Source of the DNA: an uncultured Eubacteriales bacterium
Lineage (GTDB): Bacteria > Bacillota > Clostridia > Oscillospirales > CAG-272
NCBI GenBank assembly: GCA_934474225.1
Contig: CAKSLU010000018.1
Coordinates: forward strand, 1 to 30,650
Length of the DNA: 30,650 nt
Direction: 5' to 3'
Shown: positions 7,163-15,550 of the stretch, in pieces
Layout of the letters: each line of letters begins with the position of its first letter
Position numbering within the stretch: position 1 is the first letter of the stretch
The notes under the pieces: model-generated
Told to the model about the DNA's origin: nothing
What the model saw: the letters and a program-made list of their open reading frames with translations, nothing else
Database searches by the model: none
Translations under genes and position numbers: made by a program

Positions 7163-8437
7163 ATGGAAAATACGGCTCTGTTTGATTTTATCGCGCAGTG
7201 CCCCACGGCGTACCACACGGTGCACACGGTGTGCGATGCGCTGACGGCGGCGGGGTATACCCGGCTTGCCGAGTCCGACGCATGGACGCTCGAGGCAGGC
7301 AAGGGCTATTTTGTCACGCGCGGCTCTTCCTCGGTGTTGGCGTTCTGCGCGCCCGCGGATTTCAGCGGCTTTGTGATTGCGGCGGCGCATGGGGACAGTC
7401 CCGCGCCGAAAATCAAGGAAAGCGCCGATTTACACGGCGCGGATTATACCAAACTCTCGGTCGAACCATATGGCGGGATGATTTTCTCGACCTGGTTTGA
7501 CCGCTCGCTTTCGGTGGCGGGGCGCGTGGTCGTCCGCACGGCGCGCGGCATTGCCACGCGGCTCTGCGATTTGCGCGTGCCGGTGGCGGTGATTCCGAAT
7601 GTGGCGATTCACATGAACCGCACGATGAACGACGGTGTCAAGCTGAACGCGGCGGTGGACATGCTCCCGCTTTACGGCGGCGCGGATGCCGAACCGCTCC
7701 GCGCGCGGGTGGCGGCGTCGCTCGGCATCGCGGCAGAGGACATTCTGTCCGCAGATTTGTTCGTCTACAATCCGCAGGCGGGCGTGGAATGGAACGGCTT
7801 CATCTCCGCGCCGCGCCTGGATGATTTGCAGTGCGTCTATGCGGCGCTGCACGGTTTTCTCGACGCTGCGGGCGGCACGGCGGCGAAGGTGCTTGCGGTC
7901 TTCGACAACGAGGAGGTCGGCAGCCAGACGCGGCAGGGCGCAGCGTCCACCTTCCTCTATGATGTGCTGCGCCGCGTTTCGGCGGCATATGGCAGAGACT
8001 ATGACGCGGCGGTGGCGGGCAGCCTGATGCTCTCCTGCGACAATGCGCATGCCGTGCATCCGAACCATCCCGAGTACGCGGATGCCAACCACACTGTGCG
8101 CCTGAACGGCGGCGTTGTGGTGAAGTACAATGCCAACCAGCGCTACACGACCGACGCCTGGTCGGCGGCGCTCTTCCGCGTGATTTGTGCGCGCGCGGGC
8201 GTCCCGGTGCAGCTGTATGCCAACCGCGCCGACATGCCCGGCGGCTCCACGCTCGGCAACATCGCCAACACACAGGTTCCGCTGCCCACCGTGGACATCG
8301 GCGCGGCGCAGCTGGCGATGCACTCCGCCTATGAGACGGCAGGCGCTGCCGACACGGCGTACCTCTACCGCGCCATCAAGCAAGCCTATGAAACCACGCT
8401 CACCGCTCTTGAAGACGGCGCAGCGGAGATTGAGTAA
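7163..8437 (+). CDS. M18 family zinc aminopeptidase
   Basis: A 424-residue cytoplasmic metallopeptidase of the M18 (aspartyl aminopeptidase / ApeB) family, which removes N-terminal residues, typically acidic ones, from peptides. Visible elements are H76-G-D78 (HGDSPAPK; HTDSP is usual), E250-E251 in DNEEVGSQT, D293 in SCDNAHAVHPN, DMPGGSTLGNI, and H387 in AMHSAYE, together providing the two-zinc site. Length matches the family. The frame opens at 7121, inside the preceding gene, but ATG 7163 with GGAGG at 7153-7157 is the natural start. It follows the PfoR-like gene by 11 bases and has no promoter of its own. The gene ends at a long palindromic repeat that separates it from the convergent folC. 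Confidence 0.93.
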   Translation: MENTALFDFIAQCPTAYHTVHTVCDALTAAGYTRLAESDAWTLEAGKGYFVTRGSSSVLAFCAPADFSGFVIAAAHGDSPAPKIKESADLHGADYTKLSVEPYGGMIFSTWFDRSLSVAGRVVVRTARGIATRLCDLRVPVAVIPNVAIHMNRTMNDGVKLNAAVDMLPLYGGADAEPLRARVAASLGIAAEDILSADLFVYNPQAGVEWNGFISAPRLDDLQCVYAALHGFLDAAGGTAAKVLAVFDNEEVGSQTRQGAASTFLYDVLRRVSAAYGRDYDAAVAGSLMLSCDNAHAVHPNHPEYADANHTVRLNGGVVVKYNANQRYTTDAWSAALFRVICARAGVPVQLYANRADMPGGSTLGNIANTQVPLPTVDIGAAQLAMHSAYETAGAADTAYLYRAIKQAYETTLTALEDGAAEIE

Positions 8438-8454
8438 GATAGAAATGAAAGAAT

Positions 8455-8620
8455 GGGGGGGAACTTTCGTGAACGAAAGTTCCCCCCCATGCCCCCTTCA
8501 AAGGACTTTGAAAATAAAAAGAAAGGCAGTTTATCTATGCAAAGATGGACTGCTTTACTTTTTTATTTTGAAGTTTTTTGGAGGGTTTCAGGGGACCTTT
8601 TGTGAACAAAAGGTCCCCTG
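8455..8620. repeat. Nested palindromic repeat between convergent genes
   Basis: Two hairpins with the same TGAA loop bracket the element: a perfect 15-bp stem at 8455-8488 (G7AACTTTCG) and a perfect 14-bp stem at 8589-8620 (CAGGGGACCTTTTG). Between them, 8489-8530 and 8549-8586 form a further imperfect long stem, so the whole unit folds as one large palindrome. It contains no gene. It probably doubles as a two-way transcription end for the aminopeptidase and folC genes, though neither hairpin has a classic T tail. Confidence 0.75.
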
Positions 8621-8633
8621 ACGCATCCCCTTT

Positions 8634-9896
8634 CTACTTGAACAACCTATACACGTCCTTGTAGGTGTAGAGTGAACCGAGGATGAGCAGCGGCTCGTTT
8701 TTTTCTTTCGCGGCGCGCACGCCCGCATGAACTGCGGCGGCGACGGTTTCCCGTGCCTCGGCGGGGATGCCGTGCGCGCGGAGCACTTCGGCGTATTCCG
8801 CGGCGGGGAGGGCGCGCGGATTGTCGGGCGTGAGGGTGTAGGTGCAGTCGGCGACCTCGGCGAGGATGGAGACCATCTTTTCATAGGCTTTGTCGCGCAT
8901 CACGCCGGTGACCAGCACCACCTTGCCGAGCGCGAGCGCATTCACCGTGTCCACGGCGGCGCGCACGCCCTCCTCGTTGTGCCCGCCGTCGTAGATGACC
9001 AGCGGGTCGCGCGAGAGCAGCTCAAACCGCGCCTGCCAGCGCGTCTCGGCAATGCCGCGGCGCACGGCGTCCTCCGGGATGGCGATGCCGACGCCGCGCA
9101 GCACATCCACCACCTCGCAGACCAGCGCGATGTTGCGCGGCTGATACAGCCCGACAAGCAAGGTGTGCAGATGCTTGCGCACCTTGTAGTCGAGGACGAT
9201 GCCGTCGAGGCTCTGCGACACCACCCGGATAGCGGCGGGGTCAACGACGGTGCGCGGCACATGGCAGGCGTCCGCCTCGGCGGCAATGACGCGCGCCGCC
9301 TCGGGGGCAAGCGCCGCAGTCACCACCGGGCTGCCCGCCTTGATGATGCCCGCCTTTTCCCATGCGATTTTCGCGAGCGTGTCGCCCAGCAGCTGCATGT
9401 GGTCCAGCGCGATGCCGGTGATGACGGCGCAGAGCGGGGCGGGAATCACATTGGTCGAGTCAAACCGACCGCCAAGTCCAACCTCCAGCACCACAATGTC
9501 GCACTTTTTGCGGCGGAAAATCTCAAAGCCGATGGCGGTGATCAGCTCAAATTCGGTCGGCTTGTCTTCCAGCCCCTCGGCATAGGCGCGCACGGTTTCG
9601 GTGGCGCTTGCCAGCATGTAGTTGCTCACGGGCTTACCGTCGATGGCGATGCGCTCATTGAATGTGCGGACATAGGGGGAGGTGAAGCTGCCCACGCGAT
9701 AGCCCGCCGCGCGCAGGATGGACGAGAGATACGCCACGGTCGAGCCTTTGCCGTTGGTTCCCGCGACATGGACAAAGCGCAGCCCCCGCTCGGGGTTGCC
9801 CATCGCGTCGCAGAGCGCCTGAATGCGCGACAGCCCCGGCACGCTCCCGCGCCAGGAAACCGAATGAATGTAGTGCAGAGCCTCGGTATAAGTCAT
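8634..9896 (-). CDS. folC: Folylpolyglutamate synthase / dihydrofolate synthase
   Basis: A 420-residue Mur-ligase-family enzyme that adds glutamate to folates (and, in bifunctional forms, to dihydropteroate) with ATP, retaining them in the cell. The P-loop GTNGKGS is at residues 46-52, followed by SFTSPYVRTFNERI, LEVGLGGRFDSTNV and the central ITGIALDHMQLLGDT with its EKAGIIK continuation, all hallmarks of FolC. YDGGHNEEG, the DGAHN-like motif, is in the C-terminal domain. Its ATG (9896) overlaps the stop of folT by 4 bases (ATGA), indicating translational coupling in a folT-folC operon controlled by the THF riboswitch upstream. This links folate import directly with polyglutamylation. Confidence 0.96.
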   Translation of the reverse strand: MTYTEALHYIHSVSWRGSVPGLSRIQALCDAMGNPERGLRFVHVAGTNGKGSTVAYLSSILRAAGYRVGSFTSPYVRTFNERIAIDGKPVSNYMLASATETVRAYAEGLEDKPTEFELITAIGFEIFRRKKCDIVVLEVGLGGRFDSTNVIPAPLCAVITGIALDHMQLLGDTLAKIAWEKAGIIKAGSPVVTAALAPEAARVIAAEADACHVPRTVVDPAAIRVVSQSLDGIVLDYKVRKHLHTLLVGLYQPRNIALVCEVVDVLRGVGIAIPEDAVRRGIAETRWQARFELLSRDPLVIYDGGHNEEGVRAAVDTVNALALGKVVLVTGVMRDKAYEKMVSILAEVADCTYTLTPDNPRALPAAEYAEVLRAHGIPAEARETVAAAVHAGVRAAKEKNEPLLILGSLYTYKDVYRLFK

Positions 9897-10411
9897 ATTT
9901 TCTCCAAAAGCGCAGAGAGCGCTTTATTTTTCAGAATGAGCGTCAGAATCGCATATTCGGCAGCGCCGGTAAGGATGTAGGTCGGGATGCGCAGCGCAAG
10001 TTCGGGCAGCGGCGTTGCAAAATAGAGCCAGATGCCGAACGACTTGACAATGAGCGAACCGACCACATGCGCCGCGACGACCGACAGCCAGAGCCGCGGC
10101 TTTGCAGGGACGCCGCGCTTGCCGAACAGCCCCGCCATGCCGCCGACAAGCCCTGCGCCGAGGGCGATTAACGGGTTTGGTGCATAGCCGTAGAGCAGGC
10201 AGCCGACAAGGTCGCCGCACACGCCGACAGCACCGCCTGCGGCAGCGCCGAACAGGTAGCCCGCAAGCAGGAGCGGCAGGTTTTCAAAGCTGATGCGCAG
10301 AAAGTTGTTGCCGACCGGGAACTGCGCCAGTTTTAAGACGGCGCTGAGCGCGGCAAGCAGCGCCAGGCGCACGAGCAGGCTGGGGGAAATGCGATGGTTT
10401 TTGTCTGACAT
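9893..10411 (-). CDS. folT: Folate ECF transporter substrate-binding S component
   Basis: A 172-residue membrane protein with about six helices, the size and pattern of energy-coupling-factor S components. The segment FPVGNNFLRISFENLPLLLA followed by a Gly-rich helix with GDLVGCLLYGYAPNP fits the FolT family, which captures folates and works with shared EcfA/A'/T energising proteins encoded elsewhere. The start is ATG 10411 because GGAGGT lies 7 bases upstream; the frame extends further to 10699 but that part is the riboswitch leader. The folate assignment is strengthened by two independent facts: a THF riboswitch at 10518-10616 and the coupled folC downstream. Confidence 0.93.
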   Translation of the reverse strand: MSDKNHRISPSLLVRLALLAALSAVLKLAQFPVGNNFLRISFENLPLLLAGYLFGAAAGGAVGVCGDLVGCLLYGYAPNPLIALGAGLVGGMAGLFGKRGVPAKPRLWLSVVAAHVVGSLIVKSFGIWLYFATPLPELALRIPTYILTGAAEYAILTLILKNKALSALLEKI

Positions 10412-10415
10412 GGAA

Positions 10416-10456
10416 ATACCTCCGTTATGAGTGTATCCCACGCATAACGGAGGTAT
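10416..10456 (-). promoter_or_regulatory. SD-sequestering hairpin (riboswitch expression platform)
   Basis: In the folT leader a perfect 14-bp stem (10456-10443 with 10429-10416) buries the Shine-Dalgarno GGAGGT of folT, leaving the ATG only 4 bases beyond the stem. This is what is expected of a translational OFF structure controlled by the aptamer upstream. The 13-base loop can form three further pairs. Confidence 0.85.
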
Positions 10457-10517
10457 TGCGGTCTTTGGGTGCGGCGCGGCAAAGCCGCCTCGCATGCAGG
10501 TATCCGAAAAAGTCCGT

Positions 10518-10616
10518 ACAGCGGGATGCGGAATACGCACCGCAGGGCAAAGACCCTTTCGTCCGCTCCGCAACTCCCCGTCGGGGCGGCACTGTACGCG
10601 CATATTCCTACTCTGT
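10518..10616 (-). ncRNA. Tetrahydrofolate (THF) riboswitch aptamer
   Basis: Read on the minus strand, the 5' side has AGAGTAG followed by GCGCGT and AGTGCC, and the 3' side has GCGGTG, TATTCC, GCATCCCGCT. These match the conserved blocks of the folT-type THF riboswitch. ACAG/CTGT closes P1, and GGAATATGCGC with GCGTATTCC forms the next stem. An internal CCGC...GCGG stem and a GGG/CCC hairpin complete the fold. It lies about 100 bases upstream of folT, in front of an SD-masking hairpin. Recognition is from memory of the consensus, with no covariance-model run. Confidence 0.9.
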
Positions 10617-10623
10617 AAATAAT

Positions 10624-10650
10624 CAGTTGAAAAATTACATTTTTCAACTG
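10624..10650 (-). other. 12-bp perfect hairpin in the folT leader
   Basis: CAGTTGAAAAAT and its reverse complement are separated by three bases. It lies between the probable transcription start (near 10703) and the riboswitch. It may be a weak terminator for nadE readthrough (the T run is inside the stem) or a protein-binding palindrome; TTCAACTG recurs at 10695-10702. Confidence 0.5.
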
Positions 10651-10710
10651 GCACAATGGCGCAGACTGCACCTTGCCAAGTTAAAATTCTGTTCTTCAAC
10701 TGTCGATTTT

Positions 10711-10739
10711 ATTATAGTCGCTTTTTTCGGCTTATGCAA
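10711..10739 (-). promoter_or_regulatory. Promoter of the folT-folC operon
   Basis: TTGCAT (10739-10734) and a perfect TATAAT (10716-10711) are 17 bases apart on the minus strand. The -35 box overlaps the last codons of nadE. The predicted start near 10703 gives a leader of almost 300 bases that contains the riboswitch. Confidence 0.78.
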
Positions 10740-12672
10740 GGGTTTTCTTGAGATTTTCCAGCTCTTCGAGGAAAGATTTTGCCGAGGCGTCGGACGGCAT
10801 GCGGAAGTCGCTGCGCGGCGAGAGCGTCACCGAGCCGACCTTCGGGCCGTCGGGCAGGCAGGTGCGCTTAAACTGCTGCGCAAAGAAGCGGCGCACGAAC
10901 ATGCAGAGCCAGGAGAGAATCGTCTCGGCGTCGTATTCGCCCGCAAAGGCGTAGCACGCGAGGCGGAAGATTTTCGTCGGGCGGCAGCCCATGCGCACCA
11001 TGTGGTAGAGGAAGAAATCGTGCAGCTCATAGGGGCCGACGATCTGCTCGGTCACCTGCGAGATGACGCCGTCCTTCGGCGGCAGCAGCTCGGGGCTGAC
11101 CGGCGTTGCAAGGATGTCGAAAAGGGCATCGGCAAGCGCCGTTTTGCCTGCGTCGCGGTAGGTCTCGGCGCGGCGGCGCACGATGTGGCGCACCAGCGTC
11201 TTCGGCACCGAGGCGTTCACGCCGTACATCGACATGTGGTCGCCGTTGTAGGTGGCAAAGCCGAGCGCCAGCTCGGAGAGGTCGCCCGTGCCGACCACGA
11301 TGCCGCCTTCCTTGTTGGCGAGGTCCATCAGAATTTGCGTGCGCTCGCGCGCCTGGCAGTTTTCGTAGGTCACATCATGCGTCTCGGGGTTCTGCCCGAT
11401 GTCGCGGAAGTGGATGTCCACCGCATCCTTGATGTCGATGTCCGAGAAGGTCGTGCCGAGCGCGGCGGCAAGCGTCTCCGCGTTGGATTTGGTGCGCTTC
11501 GTCGTGCCGAAGCAGGGCATCGTCACGGCGTGGATGTCGGACATGGGGCGGTTTGCAATTTCGCAGGCGCGCACCGCGACAAGCAATGCAAGGCAGGAGT
11601 CAAGACCGCCCGAGAGCCCGAGTATGAGCGTCTTGGCATACGCCGCCTCCATGCGGCGGGCAAGTCCGCGCGCCTGAATCTCGAGGATGCGGTCGCAGCG
11701 GTCGTTCTTCTCGCCGTCGTCCGACGGGACAAAGGGGTGCTTGTCCACAAAGCGGGTGAGCGCCGTCTCGGTCACGCCGCCCGCGGAGAACGGGATGCGG
11801 ACATAGCCGTCGTCGGCAAAGGCGGCAAAGGTGTTCATCTTCACGCGCTCCAGCCGGAGCTTTTCGCAGTCGATTTCGCTTGCGGCAAAGCTGTCGGGGG
11901 CAAAGGGCTTCGCCTCGGCAAGCAGACTGCCGTTTTCGGCGATGAGGTTGTGCGCCGAGAAGACCAGGTCGGTCGAGGATTCGCCCTCGCCCGCGTCGGC
12001 GTAGATATAAGCGCAGAGCGCGCGGGCGCTGCTCGTTGAGACCAGCATCCGGCGGTAGGCGTCCTTGCCGACCAGCTCATCCGAGGCGGAGAGGTTGGCA
12101 ATCACGGTTGCGCCCGCCGCGGCATGGCGCAGCGACGGCGGCGCCGCTACCCACAGATCTTCGCAAATTTCGACCGCGAGGGTAAAGTCCGGCACTTCGT
12201 CCATGGTAAAGAGTTGCTTCGTGCCGAGCAGCACATCAAAGCTGCAGAGCGTCACCGGCACATTTTCGGCAAGGGCGGGCGCAAAGTGGCGGCTCTCGTA
12301 AAATTCGCGGTAGTCGGGGATGTTGCTCTTCGGCACAAGCCCGAGCAACCTGCCGTCCGTGACGACGGCGGCGCAGTTGTAGAGCCGATTGCCGTAGGCG
12401 ACGGGCAGACCGACGAGAGTCAGCATATGGATGCCGCGCGAGGCTTCGATGACAAGCGCGAGCGCAGCTGTGGCGTCGGCGAGCAGCTTGGTCTGGAAGA
12501 ACAGGTCGGCGCAGGTGTAGCCGGTGAGGAACAGCTCGGGCAGCACAAGCAGCTTTGCGCCCGCCGCATCGGCGCGGCGCATTGCGTCTACTACGGTCGT
12601 GGCATTCTGCATCGGCGCGCCGAGCGCCACGCGCGGACTGTACGCCGCAACCTTGACAAATCCGTCTTTCAT
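10732..12672 (-). CDS. nadE: Glutamine-dependent NAD+ synthetase
   Basis: A 646-residue two-domain enzyme that makes NAD+ from nicotinic acid adenine dinucleotide, using ammonia released from glutamine. The N-terminal nitrilase-type glutaminase domain has the catalytic triad E46 (LPELFLTGY), K115 (LVPKSNIPDY) and C170 (VEICEDLW). The C-terminal synthetase domain has the PP-loop SGGLDS at 354-359. The length is that of the long glutamine-using form. The frame opens at 12717, but ATG 12672 follows AAAGGAA and starts the conserved domain, so it is preferred. It lies 147 bases after the dnaC-like gene, across a palindromic repeat, and may have its own weak promoter (TTGTGC-N17-TATCAA, near 12690-12718). 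Confidence 0.97.
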   Translation of the reverse strand: MKDGFVKVAAYSPRVALGAPMQNATTVVDAMRRADAAGAKLLVLPELFLTGYTCADLFFQTKLLADATAALALVIEASRGIHMLTLVGLPVAYGNRLYNCAAVVTDGRLLGLVPKSNIPDYREFYESRHFAPALAENVPVTLCSFDVLLGTKQLFTMDEVPDFTLAVEICEDLWVAAPPSLRHAAAGATVIANLSASDELVGKDAYRRMLVSTSSARALCAYIYADAGEGESSTDLVFSAHNLIAENGSLLAEAKPFAPDSFAASEIDCEKLRLERVKMNTFAAFADDGYVRIPFSAGGVTETALTRFVDKHPFVPSDDGEKNDRCDRILEIQARGLARRMEAAYAKTLILGLSGGLDSCLALLVAVRACEIANRPMSDIHAVTMPCFGTTKRTKSNAETLAAALGTTFSDIDIKDAVDIHFRDIGQNPETHDVTYENCQARERTQILMDLANKEGGIVVGTGDLSELALGFATYNGDHMSMYGVNASVPKTLVRHIVRRRAETYRDAGKTALADALFDILATPVSPELLPPKDGVISQVTEQIVGPYELHDFFLYHMVRMGCRPTKIFRLACYAFAGEYDAETILSWLCMFVRRFFAQQFKRTCLPDGPKVGSVTLSPRSDFRMPSDASAKSFLEELENLKKTLA

Positions 12673-12720
12673 AGTGGTTTCCTTTGTGTTGATATTCTGT
12701 AAAACATAGGGGCACAAACT

Positions 12721-12785
12721 GTAGGGGCGACCATCGGTCGCCCGTTTTTGCTCTGTGCAGGCGGGCGACCGATGGTCGCCCCTAC
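12721..12785. repeat. Perfect 24-bp inverted repeat between dnaI-like gene and nadE
   Basis: The arms 12721-12744 and 12762-12785 are exact reverse complements with a 17-base loop. Each arm is itself palindromic (GGGCGACC-ATC-GGTCGCCC). The outer ends are GTAGGG and CCCTAC, as in the repeat at 4779-4917. It can act as a terminator-like barrier downstream of the galU-dnaI run. Confidence 0.8.
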
Positions 12786-12819
12786 GGGATAGCGGAAACG
12801 GTGTACGCCTGCCGCTTTG

Positions 12820-13785
12820 TCACCGCATGCCCATTTTTTCTTTGCGGACATCTTCGCCGCAGAAGACGAGGGGGGTATACTCGCCAAACAGGCGAGAGGC
12901 GATGCGCTCGCCGTAGCGGTCGGCAAGTTCGCCCGCCGACAGGTTGGTGCTCATGACGGTCGGCAGACCGCGCACGAGGCGCGTGTTGATGATGTCGTAG
13001 AGGCAGGAGGTGGTGAACGCGCCGCCGAGTTCGGTGCCGAGGTCGTCCAGAATCAGCAGCTCGACCGTGAGATAGCGGTCGGTGTCGTCCGCGCCGCCGT
13101 GGAACCGTGCGTTTTCAAACGCGGCGAAGACATGCATCGCCGAATCGTACAGCACATCAAAGCCGCGGTCGATGACTTCCTTGGCAATCGCGCTGGACAG
13201 GTGCGTCTTGCCGAGCCCAGTGCCGCCGAGAAAGAGCAGCGACGGGCTGGTCTTCGGCGAAAAATTGCGCGCAAAGCTCTGCACCGCCTCAAAATTGTGC
13301 TGCATACGGGCGAAAACCTGCGGGTCGCGCCTGTAGTAGTCGAGCGAGAAGGTGTCAAAGGACTGCGTGGCAATCAGCCGCGCGACGCCTGCCGACTCGT
13401 AGCCGCGCAGGGTCAGCGCCCGGCGGAAGCAGCTGCACATCTTTGTGCCGACAAAGCCGGTGTCGCCGCAGGCGGTGCATTCGTAGTGCACATCGGCGTA
13501 GTCGGCGGGGTAACCGGCATTCTTCAGAAGCTCAGCCATCGCAAGCCGCATGTCCACGGTCTCCTGCTTGATTTTCGCGATGCGTTCGTCCAGCCCCGCG
13601 CGTCCTTCCATCGCCGCACCCATGATGCGGCTTGCCGTTGCGGCGAGGGCGTCGTCCAGTTCGGCGTAGCCGGGCACTTTCCTGCGCAGTTCTTCCTTGC
13701 GGGCATCCGCCTTTTCGATGGCGCGGAGCGGCTTTTCGGCATATTCCTCGCGGAGTTTATAGTAATTTTCGTTGTTGTAGCTCAT
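12820..13785 (-). CDS. DnaI/DnaC-like helicase loader ATPase
   Basis: A 321-residue AAA+ ATPase of the DnaC/DnaI/IstB type that loads the replicative helicase. A zinc-binding cluster (C103, C106, C117, C119 in CTACGDTGF and MCSC) precedes the ATPase domain with Walker A GGTGLGKT at 187-194 and Walker B LLILDD ending at D247-D248. The N-terminal 100 residues are helical, as in DnaI, where they contact the helicase. The ATG (13785) overlaps the stop of the DnaD-like gene by 4 bases and has GGGGGAC upstream. The pairing with a DnaD-domain gene supports a chromosomal primosome role and argues against an IstB transposon protein. Confidence 0.92.
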   Translation of the reverse strand: MSYNNENYYKLREEYAEKPLRAIEKADARKEELRRKVPGYAELDDALAATASRIMGAAMEGRAGLDERIAKIKQETVDMRLAMAELLKNAGYPADYADVHYECTACGDTGFVGTKMCSCFRRALTLRGYESAGVARLIATQSFDTFSLDYYRRDPQVFARMQHNFEAVQSFARNFSPKTSPSLLFLGGTGLGKTHLSSAIAKEVIDRGFDVLYDSAMHVFAAFENARFHGGADDTDRYLTVELLILDDLGTELGGAFTTSCLYDIINTRLVRGLPTVMSTNLSAGELADRYGERIASRLFGEYTPLVFCGEDVRKEKMGMR

Positions 13786-14804
13786 GATTTGTCCCCCGTA
13801 TCACCGTAGGAACGGCGAAGCGCTTTTTCAAAAAAGTCCTCGGTGTCAAAGCTCTGCGGCTGCTTGCCAGCGCGCTTTGCGGCGGGCTTTGCCGCCTTGG
13901 CGCGCCCTGCGGCGTCGACCTCGGCGGGCGTCTTGTACCCCGCCTCGTGCCAGGCACGCAGGATGGAGGACGCATAGGCGACAGACGCCTTGCCGATGGT
14001 GTTGACGGTCTTCTCATAGGCGCGCGTCACCATGTCCTCGCCGTAGCCGTAGAGGGTGAACCAGGCGTCTATAGCGGCGTGCTCCTTTTCGGTCAGCGCG
14101 CGCTGCCCAAGCCCAAACAGGCGGCGGACAAAACCCTCATTGGTCTCGCGCTCCTCGCGACGGCGCAGCCATTCCTCCAGCGCCTCGGGCGTGGTAATGC
14201 CTTTGTCGCAGAGGTCGTAGGCAACCTTCTCGACATAGCGCAGCGGCATCTCCTTTTTGCAGACAAAATAGCCGATCAGGCTGAGAATAAATTCGCCGGA
14301 CAGCCGGAGCGATGTGTAGAGCGCGGCGATAATCTCGATTTCACTTTCGTTGAAAATCCAGCCCGCCGTTTGCTGCGCGGCATGGAGCAGGGCGGGGAAG
14401 TCCGCGTTCTCTTTTGCCACGCGGCAGAGTTCCGCACTGCTGAGGCGCATCGGGCGCTTGTCGCGCAGCGGCTTGTCCGCTGCCGCGGCTGCGCCGCTGT
14501 CGGACGCGTTTGCGTCCGTCGCCTCCGGCTGCGCCGTCTCCGCTGCCGCCTTCTCCGCCGCCGTGCGGCGGGAAGCGCCGAGCAGCCCCGCACCGCGCCA
14601 GAATTTCACCGAGGAGCGCACCTCGCTCTCGGAGAGCGCAAGTGCGGCGGCGGCGTCCTTTGCCTCAAAGTCCTCGCCGTCCGCCGTGCGGAGCGCGGCA
14701 TAGACCAGTACGCGCAGATCCGACGCATCCGCGTCGGCAAGCAGAGGCTCGACGGCGCGCGGGAGGATGGGATTATTCTGTTTTCCGTCGATTTTCAGCT
14801 TCAT
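13782..14804 (-). CDS. DnaD domain protein (primosome component)
   Basis: A 340-residue protein with a winged-helix-like N-terminus (about 1-80), an Ala/Glu/Asp-rich low-complexity linker (about 80-118) and two DnaD-type helical regions (about 120-215 and 230-290). The C-terminal region has the diagnostic YGYGEDMVTRAYEKTV then YASSILRAWHEAG. In Firmicutes DnaD helps open origin DNA and recruit the helicase through DnaI. The tail (about 295-340) is Lys/Ala-rich. It is the penultimate gene of the minus-strand run, 21 bases after rex and overlapping the loader gene by 4 bases. The ribosome binding site is weak (GAGCAGG). Confidence 0.9.
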   Translation of the reverse strand: MKLKIDGKQNNPILPRAVEPLLADADASDLRVLVYAALRTADGEDFEAKDAAAALALSESEVRSSVKFWRGAGLLGASRRTAAEKAAAETAQPEATDANASDSGAAAAADKPLRDKRPMRLSSAELCRVAKENADFPALLHAAQQTAGWIFNESEIEIIAALYTSLRLSGEFILSLIGYFVCKKEMPLRYVEKVAYDLCDKGITTPEALEEWLRRREERETNEGFVRRLFGLGQRALTEKEHAAIDAWFTLYGYGEDMVTRAYEKTVNTIGKASVAYASSILRAWHEAGYKTPAEVDAAGRAKAAKPAAKRAGKQPQSFDTEDFFEKALRRSYGDTGDKS

Positions 14805-14825
14805 TTTCTGCCTGCTCTTCCGATT

Positions 14826-15521
14826 TTATTCTTCTTTTCCGTCTTCGTCTCCGTGGAGCGCCGTGCCGGCGCGCATTTTGTAGGTGAGCTGCATCAGCGA
14901 GTCGCCGATGTGCACATTCTGCACGGCGGTATTTGTGTGTGCGAGGTCAAGCTCGACATTGGTGAAGTTCAGGATGCCGCGCACGCCGAGCGCCGCCAGC
15001 TTTTCCGCCGTCTCCTTGGCGTAGGCGCGCGGCAGGGTCAGGACGGCGAGGTCCACGTCGTTCTGCCGGACATATTCGGCAAGGCGGTCCACATGGTACA
15101 CGCGCAGTACGCCGTATTCCGCGCCGACAATGGCGGGCGAAACATCAAACAGCGCCGTCAGCGTGATGCCGCGCTTCTGAAACATCGGACTGCCGACCAG
15201 GGCAAGTCCGAGGTGCCCCGCGCCGACGATGATCGCGCGATAGCCTTCGTCCACGCCGAGAATTTCACTGATTTTGCCGTACAGGTACTTGACATTGTAG
15301 CCGTAGCCCTGCTGCCCGAAGCCGCCGAAACAGTTGAGGTCCTGGCGAATCTGCGAGGCGGTGACGTTCATCATCTTGGAGAGCTCGCCCGAGCTGATGC
15401 GCATTCTGCCCGCCTCTTTCAGCTCGCGCAGATACCTGAAATAGCGCGGCAGACGCTTGATGACGGCGGGGGAAATGCGGTAGCCCGCGGATTTTGCCTT
15501 ATCCTGATTGATTTCTTCCAT
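14826..15521 (-). CDS. rex: Redox-sensing transcriptional repressor Rex
   Basis: A 231-residue repressor that senses the NADH/NAD+ ratio and controls fermentation genes. The N-terminal winged helix (about 15-75) has the typical SSGELSKMMNVTASQIRQDL and FGGFGQQGYGYNV. The Rossmann NAD(H) site is VGAGHLGLAL with G100, G102 and G105. The C-terminal ILNFTNVELDL segment also fits. It has AAAGGG before ATG 15521 and sits 29 bases after tsaD in the same transcript. I did not find a clear Rex operator (TTGTGAA-N4-TTCACAA type) at the promoters in this window. Confidence 0.97.
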   Translation of the reverse strand: MEEINQDKAKSAGYRISPAVIKRLPRYFRYLRELKEAGRMRISSGELSKMMNVTASQIRQDLNCFGGFGQQGYGYNVKYLYGKISEILGVDEGYRAIIVGAGHLGLALVGSPMFQKRGITLTALFDVSPAIVGAEYGVLRVYHVDRLAEYVRQNDVDLAVLTLPRAYAKETAEKLAALGVRGILNFTNVELDLAHTNTAVQNVHIGDSLMQLTYKMRAGTALHGDEDGKEE

Positions 15522-15550
15522 GATTTCATCCCTTTCGAGAAAGTTGCACC

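Noticed and set aside
10456..12039. A 527-residue plus-strand frame over nadE and the folT leader
   Set aside because: It is a shadow of nadE and runs through the riboswitch; it has no ribosome binding site or domain.
12820..13785. IstB helper of an IS21 transposon
   Set aside because: There is no IstA neighbour, the zinc cluster and length fit DnaI/DnaC, and the gene overlaps a DnaD-domain gene.
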